From SKLM01 sp964450435 (GTDB lineage Bacteria > Chloroflexota > Anaerolineae > B4-G1), in NCBI GenBank assembly GCA_964450435.1, contig CAYVCX010000003.1:58239-122238 (forward strand): 64,000 nucleotides of DNA, given 5' to 3'. The notes under the pieces were generated by a model. That model did no database searches and was not told the origin of the DNA. It was given only the letters and a program-made list of their open reading frames with translations. Each line of letters starts with the position of its first letter. Position 1 is the first letter of the stretch. The position numbers were made by a program, and so were the translations under genes. Below, one piece after another: positions 33,319 through 42,497 of the stretch.

Positions 33319-35478
33319 ATGAGCACGAGCGAGTTTAGTAACAACAGCGAGAACGGACCGGAGAGGACTCCGCCCCCAACGGGCCACCGGCGCTGGTGGG
33401 CGTGGCTGCGACTCATCTTGTTGGGGACAGCACTGGCAGCTGTGACCGCTGTCGTGATGGTGCGACCTGTGTTGCCGACCGGGCGAGTGCGGCTTGAGGA
33501 GGATGACGTCGCTCCTGAGACCATTCGCGCGCCCTATTCTCTCGTGTACGATAGCCGGATCCGCCAGCAGGAGGAGCGGGAAAGGGCTGCAGCCAGAGTA
33601 GGCCCGATCTTCTCCTCTCCGCAGGGAGACCTGGCCCGTCAGCAACTGGAGCGAGCCCGTGAGGTACTCGATTACTTGGGATCGGTTAGAGCTGATCCCT
33701 TGGCTGCCCCAGCTCAGAAGCGAGCCTGGATTCTGGCCGTGCCAGAATTGTCCGACCTCAGCCCAGAGACAATTGATCTGTTGCTGAATCTGTCCGACGA
33801 CACGTGGGATCGGGTCCAACTGGAGACCGTGGCTGTGACTGGACAGATCATGAGGCAGGAGATTCGGGAGGGACAGGTTGCCGAAGCACAGAGAAGAGTG
33901 CCGAGGATGATCGGTCTCGACCTCGCCGATGAGGAAGCCGCCGTAGCCTCGGCGCTTACCCAGTCCTTTGTCGTTCCTAACTCGTTCCTTGACCCCGAGG
34001 CCACGGCTGCGGCCCGAGATGAAGCGCGCGAGGCGGTGGGGCCGGTCACCCGCCGGTTTGAAGAGAGCCAGGTCATTGTGCGTGAGGGAGATCCCGTCAG
34101 CGCTCTTGATATTGAAGTCCTCGACCAATATGGGCTCCGTCAGCCTCGAGCGAAACGGACCGAGTTCGTCGGGGCAGGAATGCTGGCCATTCTCATGGTG
34201 ACACTCCTCCATGTCTACTTGGCGCGATTTGAGCCGCAGGTCGTCTGGGATGGCCATCAATCTCTTCTCCTAGTGCTTCTGACCACCCTTTTCGTGCTCG
34301 GTGCAGGCCTTATGGTCCCGGCTGGGGGGGTCCTGCGCTATCTCGCCCCTGCGCCGGCGTTGGCGATGTTGCTTACAGCAACGGTGGGCAGGCACGCCGG
34401 AGTAGCGACGGCTGTCTTCCTCGGGGCCGTCACCGGAGTTGTGGCCAACAACTCACTGGAGATGGCAATGTACGCGACGACGGGGGGATTGATCGCTGCC
34501 CTTGCACTGGATCGCGTCGAGCGTATCGGCGAGCTGTTCCGGGCCGGTGCCTTCGTTGCTGTGACGCACCTTACCGTGTTGGCCCTATTCCACCTCATTC
34601 AGGATGGAACTCAGACTACCGAACTGATGACGTCTTCTTTCGCGGGGGCTGTCAACGGAGGTCTCTCATCAAGCTTGGCGCTGGGTACGCTGTTTCTCAT
34701 CGGCCCGCTATTCGATGTCGTCACGACCATGCGGCTCATCGAGCTCAGCCGGCCGGAACACCCTCTTTTGCAGCGTATATTGCGCGAGGCACCAGCCACG
34801 TACCATCACAGCTTGATGGTGGCTAACCTGACCGAACAAGCCGCAGAGAGTATCGGGGCCAACGCTCTGCTGGGACGTGTCGGCGCTTACTATCACGACA
34901 TTGGCAAGATTGCTCGTCCCTATTTCTTCGTTGAGAACCAGGCTGACGGTCTGAATCCGCACGATCGACTGGATCCCGAGACGAGTGCCGAGGTGATCGT
35001 TGGGCACGTCAGCGACGGGCTCGAGCTGGCGCGGCGCTACCATCTTCCAACGCGCATCCGAGCATTCATACCGGAGCACCATGGGGACAGCCGAGTGAGT
35101 TTCCTTTACAACAAGGCTGTGGAACTCGCCGGTGATGCACAGGTCGTGGATGAGAAGCGATTTCGCTATCCTGGCCGAAGGCCTCAGAGCAAGGAGACAG
35201 CTCTCGTGATGTTGGCTGATGGCTGCGAGGCCGCCGTACGCGCTGCGCGTCCAGAGAGCCGGGAGGAGCTGGCAGGTGTGGTCAACCGGGTTATCGATCA
35301 ACGCGTTGAGGACGGCCAGTTGAATGAATCCGGCCTGACGCTCCAGGACATTGAGACCATTCGGGAGATCTTCGTGTCTGCCTTGAAGGGGACCTTCCAT
35401 CCCAGAATAGAGTACCCCGAGCCCAAAGGGGATCAGCTCCCGGCTGAGACAGAAGCTGCTCAGGTTGCAACGGGATGA
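33319..35478 (+). CDS. pgpH: 7TM receptor with intracellular HD hydrolase domain (PgpH/YqfF type)
   Basis: A 719 aa membrane protein. One N-terminal helix (about residues 30-50) is followed by an extracytoplasmic 7TMR-HDED domain (about 60-290), about seven transmembrane helices (290-480) and a cytoplasmic HD domain with HHSLMV, YYHDIGKI and IPEHHGDSRV. Well-studied relatives degrade c-di-AMP to pApA, so this is a likely c-di-AMP phosphodiesterase. ATG 33319 has no Shine-Dalgarno: the T-tract of the preceding terminator occupies that place. The next gene, ybeY, overlaps by ATGA; pgpH-ybeY-dgkA is a common conserved order. Confidence 0.92.
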   Translation: MSTSEFSNNSENGPERTPPPTGHRRWWAWLRLILLGTALAAVTAVVMVRPVLPTGRVRLEEDDVAPETIRAPYSLVYDSRIRQQEERERAAARVGPIFSSPQGDLARQQLERAREVLDYLGSVRADPLAAPAQKRAWILAVPELSDLSPETIDLLLNLSDDTWDRVQLETVAVTGQIMRQEIREGQVAEAQRRVPRMIGLDLADEEAAVASALTQSFVVPNSFLDPEATAAARDEAREAVGPVTRRFEESQVIVREGDPVSALDIEVLDQYGLRQPRAKRTEFVGAGMLAILMVTLLHVYLARFEPQVVWDGHQSLLLVLLTTLFVLGAGLMVPAGGVLRYLAPAPALAMLLTATVGRHAGVATAVFLGAVTGVVANNSLEMAMYATTGGLIAALALDRVERIGELFRAGAFVAVTHLTVLALFHLIQDGTQTTELMTSSFAGAVNGGLSSSLALGTLFLIGPLFDVVTTMRLIELSRPEHPLLQRILREAPATYHHSLMVANLTEQAAESIGANALLGRVGAYYHDIGKIARPYFFVENQADGLNPHDRLDPETSAEVIVGHVSDGLELARRYHLPTRIRAFIPEHHGDSRVSFLYNKAVELAGDAQVVDEKRFRYPGRRPQSKETALVMLADGCEAAVRAARPESREELAGVVNRVIDQRVEDGQLNESGLTLQDIETIREIFVSALKGTFHPRIEYPEPKGDQLPAETEAAQVATG

Positions 35479-35951
35479 GCGTTCATAATGTAGACGTGCA
35501 GATCGACGATCGTTTCGAAGGGCGGGTGAACCCTGATCCCTTGCGTCAGGCGGCCGAAGTAGCGTTGGAGCAGCAGGGTGTCCGGGATCCGTGTGACTTG
35601 GCGGTGGTGGTGACGGGAGACGAGGTGTTGCGCGAACTCAACCGCCGCCACCGAGGGTTGGACGCGTCTACAGACGTCTTGGCTTTCCCTGACGAGACAG
35701 AAGGACCTTTCGTGGATGCCCCGGGACTTCCAAGCTACCTGGGCGACGTCGTTATCTCCTTTCCTCAGGCAAAGTCCCAGGCCGTTGGGGCAGGGAACGA
35801 CCTCTTGGCGGAACTGGAACTCCTGGTGATCCACGGGGTCCTGCACCTCTTAGGGCACGACGATCAGACGGAGCCGGAGCGCGCTCGAATGTGGCAGGCG
35901 CAGCAAGCTGTTCTTGACGAATTGGGCGTCGAGGTGCATCTCAAAGACTGA
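35475..35951 (+). CDS. ybeY: rRNA maturation endoribonuclease YbeY
   Basis: A 158 aa zinc-dependent endoribonuclease for 16S rRNA 3'-end processing and ribosome quality control. The metal site is complete: HGVLHLLGHDDQTE holds the H-x3-H-x5-[HD] pattern. The upstream LNRRHRGLDASTDVLAFP and LGDVVISFPQA are family signatures. The ATG overlaps the pgpH stop (ATGA), and dgkA follows after 4 nt. Confidence 0.95.
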   Translation: MSVHNVDVQIDDRFEGRVNPDPLRQAAEVALEQQGVRDPCDLAVVVTGDEVLRELNRRHRGLDASTDVLAFPDETEGPFVDAPGLPSYLGDVVISFPQAKSQAVGAGNDLLAELELLVIHGVLHLLGHDDQTEPERARMWQAQQAVLDELGVEVHLKD

Positions 35952-35955
35952 GTCA

Positions 35956-36339
35956 ATGCACAGCCGAAATCTGCTGGAGGCCTTTTGTTTCGCCCTCTCC
36001 GGTCTCTGGTACACGCTACGCACACAACGGAATATGCGCATCCATATCCTCGTCGCCAGCGCTGTGGTTGTCCTGGGTGTGTGGTTGCAGCTCCCGGCTG
36101 ACCAGTGGGCGATCTTGGCGGTAACCATCGGCCTCGTCCTGGTCAGCGAGATGGGTAACACAGTGGTGGAGAGCATTGTGGACCTAGTCTGTCCCGAATA
36201 CGATTCGTTGGCCAAGACTGTGAAGGATGCGATGGCCGGGACAGTCCTTCTGGCAGCGATGGTCGCCGTGGTCGTCGGCGCCTTGATCTTGGGGCCGCCG
36301 CTGTGGGACAAACTGATGCGTTGGTGGTTGGGGCTCTAG
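35956..36339 (+). CDS. dgkA: Diacylglycerol kinase / undecaprenol kinase
   Basis: A 127 aa integral membrane kinase with an N-terminal amphipathic region and three transmembrane helices. The active-site block is EMGNTVVESIVDLVCPEYDSLAKTVKD, with the Asn-Thr-x-x-Glu and Lys-x-x-Asp elements. In Gram-positive-type bacteria this family phosphorylates undecaprenol for wall-glycan carrier recycling. ATG 35956 starts 4 nt after the ybeY stop; the frame is open further upstream only as a shadow of ybeY. Confidence 0.9.
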   Translation: MHSRNLLEAFCFALSGLWYTLRTQRNMRIHILVASAVVVLGVWLQLPADQWAILAVTIGLVLVSEMGNTVVESIVDLVCPEYDSLAKTVKDAMAGTVLLAAMVAVVVGALILGPPLWDKLMRWWLGL

Positions 36340-36418
36340 GCTGCTCGGCGCTGGCGAAACCTAACGGGCGGCGCTGTTGTTGCCGCATGGTCGATCTGTT
36401 ATTGGGGAGGATCAGTTG

Positions 36419-36892
36419 ATGAGTGTAAGGAAGAAAATCTACCTGACGCCGGAGGGGAGAGAAGAACTCTGCGAGGAACTGGACACGTTAATGAATGTGA
36501 AACGGCCCGCTTTGGCCGAGAGACTGCGCAAGGCGATCGCGCAAGGCGATCTTTCAGAGAACGCCGACTATAAGGCGGCCAAGGAGGAGCAGTCATTCCT
36601 GGAGGGCCGGATCCAAGAGGTTGAGGCTACTCTACGCAACGCCGAGATAATTGAGGAGACGAGCAGCTCAGAGCAGGCCTCATTGGGGAGTCGAGTCACC
36701 GTGATGGAAGAGGGCACGCAGAGCGCTGAGACCTTTCGAATCGTTGGGACGCCCGAGGCAGATCCAATCGATGGGAAAGTGTCCCACGAATCGCCCCTGG
36801 GCAGGGCGCTGCTGGGCCGTCAGGTCGGCGATATCGTCGCCATCAAGGCGCCTGGAGGAGAGATTGCGTTCCGAATCACCGAGATCAAGTGA
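36419..36892 (+). CDS. greA: Transcription elongation factor GreA
   Basis: A 157 aa cleavage factor that enters the RNA polymerase secondary channel and rescues backtracked complexes. The N-terminal coiled coil carries the acidic tip DLSENADYKAAKEEQ; the C-terminal FKBP-like domain has SHESPLGRALLGRQVGD and VAIKAPGGEIAFRI. ATG 36419 with GGGGAGG (36404-36410) 8 nt upstream is the natural start. The glycosylase gene follows within 30 bp. Confidence 0.95.
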   Translation: MSVRKKIYLTPEGREELCEELDTLMNVKRPALAERLRKAIAQGDLSENADYKAAKEEQSFLEGRIQEVEATLRNAEIIEETSSSEQASLGSRVTVMEEGTQSAETFRIVGTPEADPIDGKVSHESPLGRALLGRQVGDIVAIKAPGGEIAFRITEIK

Positions 36893-36920
36893 GCAGGTCC
36901 TTGGCGAACTCCAGGCCAGA

Positions 36921-37535
36921 ATGCGAGCCTGCCGTCGGTGTGTCGAGGCAGGCTTTTCAGTTGCCCTCGGCGCTGTCTTCTCCGGGCCTGCCTCAGCTTG
37001 GCTGATGATCGTCGGTCAGGCACCCGGTGCGACGGAGTGCGAGACGAAACGACCTTTCAACGGATCCTCAGGGCAACGGTTGTTCGGGTGGTTGGCAGAG
37101 GCCGGGTGGGACGAATCGGCTTTCCGTGCTACCCAGTATCTAACTGCGATCACGAAGTGTTACCCGGGAAGATCTTCCAATGGCAAGGGAGATAGGGCTC
37201 CCACGCGAGCTGAGCAGGAGCTGTGTGCTCCCTACTTGAAGGCAGAACTGGCTCTAGTCCAGCCGCGCGTCATCGTGCCGGTGGGGAGCATGGCGGTGCG
37301 GCGATTTGTGGGTCAGACGCGACTGGTCGACGTGGTGGGCAGCGTCATCGCCCAAAGCGACGGACGACTGATCGTGCGCCTGCCTCATCCGAGTGGCGTC
37401 AGTCTCTGGCTCAATCGGCCCGAGAACCAAGAGCGCGTCAGGCGAGCTCTTGCCCATCTGCAGGACCTGAAGCAGGACCTGAACCAAGGGCCAGGGCTCT
37501 ATCAGACAGGAAGACAGCTTGGTTTGGGCCCATAG
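36921..37535 (+). CDS. Uracil-DNA glycosylase, 4Fe-4S type (family 4/5-like)
   Basis: A 204 aa DNA repair glycosylase that removes uracil from DNA. The four cluster cysteines appear as CRRC near the N-terminus, then the Cys of TKCYPG and ELCAPYL. The active-site motif is VGQAPGATE (GEAPG in most family 4 enzymes), the product-side FNGSSGQRLFGWL, and the C-terminal LPHPSG. ATG 36921 starts only three residues before CRRC, slightly short. The frame is open upstream through the end of greA but offers no ATG, GTG or TTG between the greA stop and 36921, so a non-canonical or coupled start is possible. Confidence 0.85.
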   Translation: MRACRRCVEAGFSVALGAVFSGPASAWLMIVGQAPGATECETKRPFNGSSGQRLFGWLAEAGWDESAFRATQYLTAITKCYPGRSSNGKGDRAPTRAEQELCAPYLKAELALVQPRVIVPVGSMAVRRFVGQTRLVDVVGSVIAQSDGRLIVRLPHPSGVSLWLNRPENQERVRRALAHLQDLKQDLNQGPGLYQTGRQLGLGP

Positions 37536-37545
37536 GATTGTGCCC

Positions 37546-40257
37546 GTGATTAGGCTGGATCATTGGCTGGCCCCGGTGTTGCTGTCCATGCTCATTACCT
37601 GCCTCCCTGCGAGTCATACCCTTCCCGCCCCCCGTACCACATCCGGAGCTTGTGTACCGCCCCCTGTTATCGAGTTGCAGGCAGGGTGGGGTTTCCGAAC
37701 CGACCCGGAGGAAGTGGGAGTGCGCGAGCAGTGGTACTCGCCGGCTACCAGCTATGCCAACTGGAAGGAGCTCGGCCCCGGAGAACCCTGGGAGTACAGC
37801 GGTGTTGAGTACGACGGCGTGGCGTGGTACCGTACTACCATCACGATACCTGACTGGCTTGCTGTCTATCTTGGATTCGGGCCGGCAGATGACCTCGCGA
37901 CACTGTGGGTGAACGGCGTGGAAGCGATGTCGTGGGGACTGGGAGACAGCGGGCCCGCTTTTGTTGACCTTTCTGCGTTCGGTGAGTCGGGCGACGACGT
38001 CGCGCTGGCAGTGCGCATTGAGGACTACGGAGGGTACGGGGGGATCAAAGGCCCGGTCCGGCTCAGCTCGAGTCCCCGTGGCGTTATGACCGATGCGGAG
38101 TACTTGACGTGGTTGGCAGAGCTGCATCCTGAATGGCCAATGCCAGGCTGGGTTCACGGACGCCCCCTTGCTTGGACTATGACCGCCCTTCCAGGGGCGG
38201 CTGACGAAGCACTGATTCGCTTGGACGGAGCCGTCGCGCCTTGGGCCACCGCTCCGACAGTGGAGGTGTGGCTCTACGACCCCGTCAGTGACGAACTGGC
38301 GGTGGCCACAGACGAGAACGTGGAGTTCTCCCTCCAGAACGACTACCTCCCGTTGCCCCGGTGGGAGTGGAGCGCTGCCGACATAGCTCTGGAAAATCTC
38401 TTGTTTAGGGACGTGGCGCAGCGAGCTACACGCTGGCAGCTGACCGTTCGAAACGACGGAGAGACCAAGCGCGATCTCAGGCTTCTGTTCATCCTGCGTC
38501 CTTTTGGCATCAACCGGTCTATGGTACCCATGTGCTCGATTGGGTTGCAGGGTGACTCACGCCTATGGGTTGACGGCGACCCCTTTCTGACCGCCAAGAC
38601 GCATCCTACCGAGGTCGGCTTTGGAACGTTGGATGAGGTGATGGGCGCTGCTGTGGCGGGACGAGTTCTTTCCAATGGTACAGGTGTGACTGATCCCTCC
38701 GGAGAGGGAGCTGCGGTGTGGGCCTATTCGCTGTCCTTGGGAGCCGGAGAGGCGGATACTCTACGATTTGCATTCCCACGCGCTCCGGAGGAGGATCCGC
38801 CTGCTATCCAGGCAAGCGGCGAGAGCCAGCTAGCTGAATCAATGGCTGTGTGGGAGCAGGCTGTGAATCAGGTTGAGATCCACGTTCCTGATGACTTCGT
38901 CGAGCAGGGTGTCAAAGCATCAACTGGGTATTTGCTTCTTGCCATTGGCCCCCCGGGACCTCATCCAGGCCCACTCATGCACGACTCTATGTGGGTGCGG
39001 GATGCTGCCTACGTCGGATTGGCCCTCCTGCAGCTCGGGCACGCTGAAGTTGTCCGTGAGTACATTCCAGATATTCTGGCAGCTCAGGAGCCTGATGGAC
39101 GTATGCCTCCTATTCACGGCAGCGACATTCCGTGGGAGAGCGACCAATGGGATTCACAGGGGCAGACGATCTTCTTGGGTACGAGCTACTATCGGTACAC
39201 AGGGGAGCTCGATGCGCTCCGGAATTGGTATCCAGCCCTGCGAGCGGCGGCGGAGTTCATCGTGGGACTGCGGGCGGCCCGAGATGACTCTGGCGAGGCA
39301 ACTCACGGACTGCTCCCTCCCAGCAAGAGTGCAGAAGACCTGGGCCCTGCCGACCGCCATTACTACTGGGACAATTTCTGGGCGGTGCTGGGCTTGCAGG
39401 AGGCAGCCTTCGCAGCTCGCGAGCTGGGCAACACAGACGATGCTGAGTGGATGGAGCGCGAGGCCGACGCGCTAAGAGCGGCGATCCTCCAGTCCGTGGA
39501 GACGGTCATGGGTCCGGAGCCTGCCTACATCCCGGGAGCTGTGGAGGAGGTGGATAGCTCTGCTATGGCCCGAGGGACCGTTCCAGTGCTGTGGCCCGTC
39601 CGACTGCTGTCGCCGGATACTCCATTGTTGCGGCGGTCTTTCGACCGCTATCATCGACGCTGGATAGCGCCTGACGAGGGCGGTTTTCGGCACCGCCACG
39701 ACCAATTCTGGCCCTACGGTGGGCTGGAGCTCGCCCACGCATATCTCCGTCTGGGGCGAAAAGATATCGTTCACGAGATCCTGGGCTGGGTTCTGGATAA
39801 CCAAACGTTGCCTGGTACCTTTGCCTGGGCCGAGCAAGTAGACCCCGCTAGTGGGGGGATTTCTGGCGGCGACATGCCTCACGCCTGGGCTGCCGCCAGC
39901 TATGCCACTCTTGTGCGCGAGATGCTGGTATCCGAGAACGAAGGTGTCCTCGAGTTGTTTACTGGGGTGCCCGATTGGTGGCTCGAAGCCGGAAGAACGA
40001 TTAGTTTGAGGAGGGCGCCCACTCACTTTGGTGTGCTCGACCTTCACACCGATAGCACGGTTCAGCAGACGGACTCCGGCTGGGACGGCGAGCTGACCCT
40101 CACCATCTCCGGTGCGGTGCCTCCTGAGGGGTTCCGCTGGCACTTGCCCGAGGTTCCTATGGCGGTCGATGGCCCTCGCGGGACTAGCGTGGAGCGCAAT
40201 CAGCTCCTTATTCCTGGTGCTGGAGGTACAGTCAGGTTGTCGTTCGTCAGCCGGTGA
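37546..40257 (+). CDS. Secreted (alpha/alpha)6-barrel glycoside hydrolase-like protein
   Basis: A 903 aa exported protein. The signal peptide is about LAPVLLSMLITCLPAS. The N-terminal jelly-roll sugar-binding domain (about residues 45-200) resembles those of GH2/GH78 enzymes: WEYSGVEYDGVAWYRTTITIP and ATLWVNGVEA. A beta-sandwich linker follows, then a six-hairpin helical barrel (about 445-780) with LMHDSMWVRDAAYVGLALLQL, WDSQGQTIFLG, HYYWDNFWAVLGL and a C-terminal beta region. Family and substrate cannot be named; amylo-glucosidase or rhamnosidase-like enzymes share the fold. GTG 37546 is preferred (AGGA 8 nt upstream); TTG 37519 gives a longer form. Confidence 0.72.
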   Translation: MIRLDHWLAPVLLSMLITCLPASHTLPAPRTTSGACVPPPVIELQAGWGFRTDPEEVGVREQWYSPATSYANWKELGPGEPWEYSGVEYDGVAWYRTTITIPDWLAVYLGFGPADDLATLWVNGVEAMSWGLGDSGPAFVDLSAFGESGDDVALAVRIEDYGGYGGIKGPVRLSSSPRGVMTDAEYLTWLAELHPEWPMPGWVHGRPLAWTMTALPGAADEALIRLDGAVAPWATAPTVEVWLYDPVSDELAVATDENVEFSLQNDYLPLPRWEWSAADIALENLLFRDVAQRATRWQLTVRNDGETKRDLRLLFILRPFGINRSMVPMCSIGLQGDSRLWVDGDPFLTAKTHPTEVGFGTLDEVMGAAVAGRVLSNGTGVTDPSGEGAAVWAYSLSLGAGEADTLRFAFPRAPEEDPPAIQASGESQLAESMAVWEQAVNQVEIHVPDDFVEQGVKASTGYLLLAIGPPGPHPGPLMHDSMWVRDAAYVGLALLQLGHAEVVREYIPDILAAQEPDGRMPPIHGSDIPWESDQWDSQGQTIFLGTSYYRYTGELDALRNWYPALRAAAEFIVGLRAARDDSGEATHGLLPPSKSAEDLGPADRHYYWDNFWAVLGLQEAAFAARELGNTDDAEWMEREADALRAAILQSVETVMGPEPAYIPGAVEEVDSSAMARGTVPVLWPVRLLSPDTPLLRRSFDRYHRRWIAPDEGGFRHRHDQFWPYGGLELAHAYLRLGRKDIVHEILGWVLDNQTLPGTFAWAEQVDPASGGISGGDMPHAWAAASYATLVREMLVSENEGVLELFTGVPDWWLEAGRTISLRRAPTHFGVLDLHTDSTVQQTDSGWDGELTLTISGAVPPEGFRWHLPEVPMAVDGPRGTSVERNQLLIPGAGGTVRLSFVSR

Positions 40258-40492
40258 GTGGATGTGCCCTCATAGAGGCTGCTCGCCTGCGCAAATGCGA
40301 GAGAGATATCTCGTTGCGTCTCTCTGTGTGGCCCGATCAATCTGCTATCTGCGTGCCTCTCTGCTGGTCGCCCCGACGAGTTGCGTGTCTGGATAGGGAG
40401 CCAGATCTGGGCTGTGGCGGGCCGGCTAGTATCCGTGCCGGATTCGTCGCTCTTGGTTCTGGATGAAGTAAGAAAAGTACGAGGAGGATCCT

Positions 40493-41401
40493 ATGATGGC
40501 CGAGGATCAGTGCAACTTAGCTGGAAACGTAGCAAGCCAGCGCCGCCGGCCTCCTTGGATCCGGGTTCGCGCTCCGGATGCCGAGTCTTATCATTGGCTC
40601 AAGCGATTGATGAGAGCAAAAGGTCTACATACCGTGTGTGAGGAGGCCCACTGCCCGAACGTTGGTGAGTGTTGGGGGAATCGCACTGCCACGTTCCTCA
40701 TCCTGGGAGACATCTGCACACGCAACTGTCGTTTCTGCGATGTTGAGACTGGTCGCCCTGGACCCCTCGATCCTGATGAAGCCCAACACGTCGCTCAGGC
40801 GGTGCAGGAGATGGATCTGAGACACGCAGTCATCACCTCGGTGGATCGAGACGACCTGCCTGATGGCGGGGCCTCTGTCTTTGCCGCTGTGATCCGCCGT
40901 ATCAGGGACCTGCAGCCGTCCTGCACCGTGGAGGTCCTGATTCCTGATTTCCGCGGAGAAGTGGGGCCGCTGCGGACGGTTATGGACGAACGCCCGGAGA
41001 TCCTCAATCACAACGTGGAGACGGTGCCTAGTCTCTTTCACACGATCCAGCCTCAGTGCCGCTATGAGTGGTCGTTGGATGTCCTCCGGAACGCCAAGGG
41101 ATTGTGGCCCCAGGCGGTGACCAAGAGTGGCATCATGGTCGGACTCGGGGAGACAGTGGACGAGGTTCTGGACGTCATGCGCGACCTGCGCGCCATCGAC
41201 GTCGACATTCTGACCGTGGGGCAGTATCTGCAGCCGTCACGGCACCACGCACCGATCCTCCGCTACTACGAGCCGGAGGAATTCGAGATGTTGAGCGAGC
41301 GGGCGTACGAGATGGGATTCCGGTGGGTTGAAAGCGCACCCCTCGTGCGCAGTTCTTACAACGCCGAGGCACAGGCGCGAGCGCTGACCCGACGCTCCTG
41401 A
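40493..41401 (+). CDS. lipA: Lipoyl synthase
   Basis: This radical SAM enzyme inserts two sulfurs into protein-bound octanoate to form lipoate. The 302 aa product has both clusters: the auxiliary cluster motif CEEAHCPNVGEC (CX4CX5C) and the radical SAM motif CTRNCRFC (CX3CX2C). The C-terminal SSYNAEAQA contains the RSSY serine ligand. GAGGAGG (40481-40487) precedes two adjacent ATG codons (40493, 40496). No lipB or lipoylated dehydrogenase gene is nearby. The 235 bp upstream hold no recognised gene. Confidence 0.96.
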   Translation: MMAEDQCNLAGNVASQRRRPPWIRVRAPDAESYHWLKRLMRAKGLHTVCEEAHCPNVGECWGNRTATFLILGDICTRNCRFCDVETGRPGPLDPDEAQHVAQAVQEMDLRHAVITSVDRDDLPDGGASVFAAVIRRIRDLQPSCTVEVLIPDFRGEVGPLRTVMDERPEILNHNVETVPSLFHTIQPQCRYEWSLDVLRNAKGLWPQAVTKSGIMVGLGETVDEVLDVMRDLRAIDVDILTVGQYLQPSRHHAPILRYYEPEEFEMLSERAYEMGFRWVESAPLVRSSYNAEAQARALTRRS

Positions 41402-41531
41402 TCTGATCTTCCCCTCCACGTTTCACGCTCCCGAGTTCTATGCTCAGGGGATATCGCCCATGCTCGTAACGGGCTCCCGTGGTCAACTGGGAGAGGCTGC
41501 ATGCAAGAGGTGTGGGTCAGGCTCGGCGGAC

Positions 41532-42497
41532 TCAATCCAGGTCTAAGACAGCCAACTGTCCTCCGTCGTCGAAATGGGCTCGGAAGCGAGAGAGGAAATC
41601 GGCTGGGCGGTAGTAATGGCTCTGCGGGCCCGGATGTTCGACGGCGTAGGTCGCTGCCAAGCTGCCGAGTCGACCTACCAGATCCCATGGTAGTCTGAGG
41701 GCAAGGCCCTTGATCAGCCCCGCCCGGTATGCATCTCCCACGCCCGTAGGATCGCCGGTGCAACGCGGGTCGACCGGGGGAATCGCGTAGACGTTGTTCG
41801 GCGTCCAAATGCAAGATCCCTCAATTCCCCTGGTCACGATGCACGCTTGGCTGGGTGCCGCCCGAATCTCTGCTGCGGACAGGGCAGTCTTCTCGCGCAA
41901 CATCTCAAACTCGTACTCGTTGACCACTAGAAGCGTGGAGCCCTCCAATCCCGCTCTGAGTTCGTCCCCGGACAGCCTCACAATTTGCTGACTTGGATCG
42001 TATAGGTACGGAATTCCCGATGCCTGGCATTCAGCGGTGTACTTCACCATCGCTTGAGGGTCGTTTGGAGAGATGACAACCAGGTCTATCTCCTCGACGT
42101 CCAGTCCCAGCAATGAGAGGTTGCGAGCCCGGGCCATCGCGCCGGTGTAGAAATTGGCAATCTGATTGCCGTCCTCATCGGTGCTGACAAAGAAGGAGGC
42201 TGTGAACAGGTCAGCCTCGGTTCGGACAAGGGAGGTGTCCACTCCACGTCCTTCGAGCCAGGCCCGATAGGCGTCGAAGTCCTGTCCCACGGTCCCCATC
42301 AGGCGAGGACGTTCTTCGAGCAGCGCCAGATTGTAGGCTATGTTGGCTGCACATCCCCCACGCTGCTTCTGCATCTCATCGACCAAGAAGCTCACCGAGA
42401 GCCGCTGAATCTGATCCGGAAGAATGTGCTCAGCGAAGCGGCCTGGAAAAGTCATCAGGTAGTCGTAGGCGATCGAACCTGTGACAACGACGTTCAT
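41532..42497 (-). CDS. PfkB-family carbohydrate/nucleoside kinase
   Basis: A 321 aa ribokinase-fold sugar or adenosine kinase. PfkB motif 1 is RGGCAANIAYNLALL and motif 2 with the catalytic Asp is DPTGVGDAYRAGL. The N-terminus VVVTGSIAYDYLM and the overall length fit adenosine-kinase-like members. It is the last gene of the minus-strand operon headed by mtnA and overlaps the GT2 gene by 4 nt. Given mtnA in the same operon, a nucleoside or methylthioribose-related substrate is a possibility, but this is inference. Confidence 0.88.
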   Translation of the reverse strand: MNVVVTGSIAYDYLMTFPGRFAEHILPDQIQRLSVSFLVDEMQKQRGGCAANIAYNLALLEERPRLMGTVGQDFDAYRAWLEGRGVDTSLVRTEADLFTASFFVSTDEDGNQIANFYTGAMARARNLSLLGLDVEEIDLVVISPNDPQAMVKYTAECQASGIPYLYDPSQQIVRLSGDELRAGLEGSTLLVVNEYEFEMLREKTALSAAEIRAAPSQACIVTRGIEGSCIWTPNNVYAIPPVDPRCTGDPTGVGDAYRAGLIKGLALRLPWDLVGRLGSLAATYAVEHPGPQSHYYRPADFLSRFRAHFDDGGQLAVLDLD

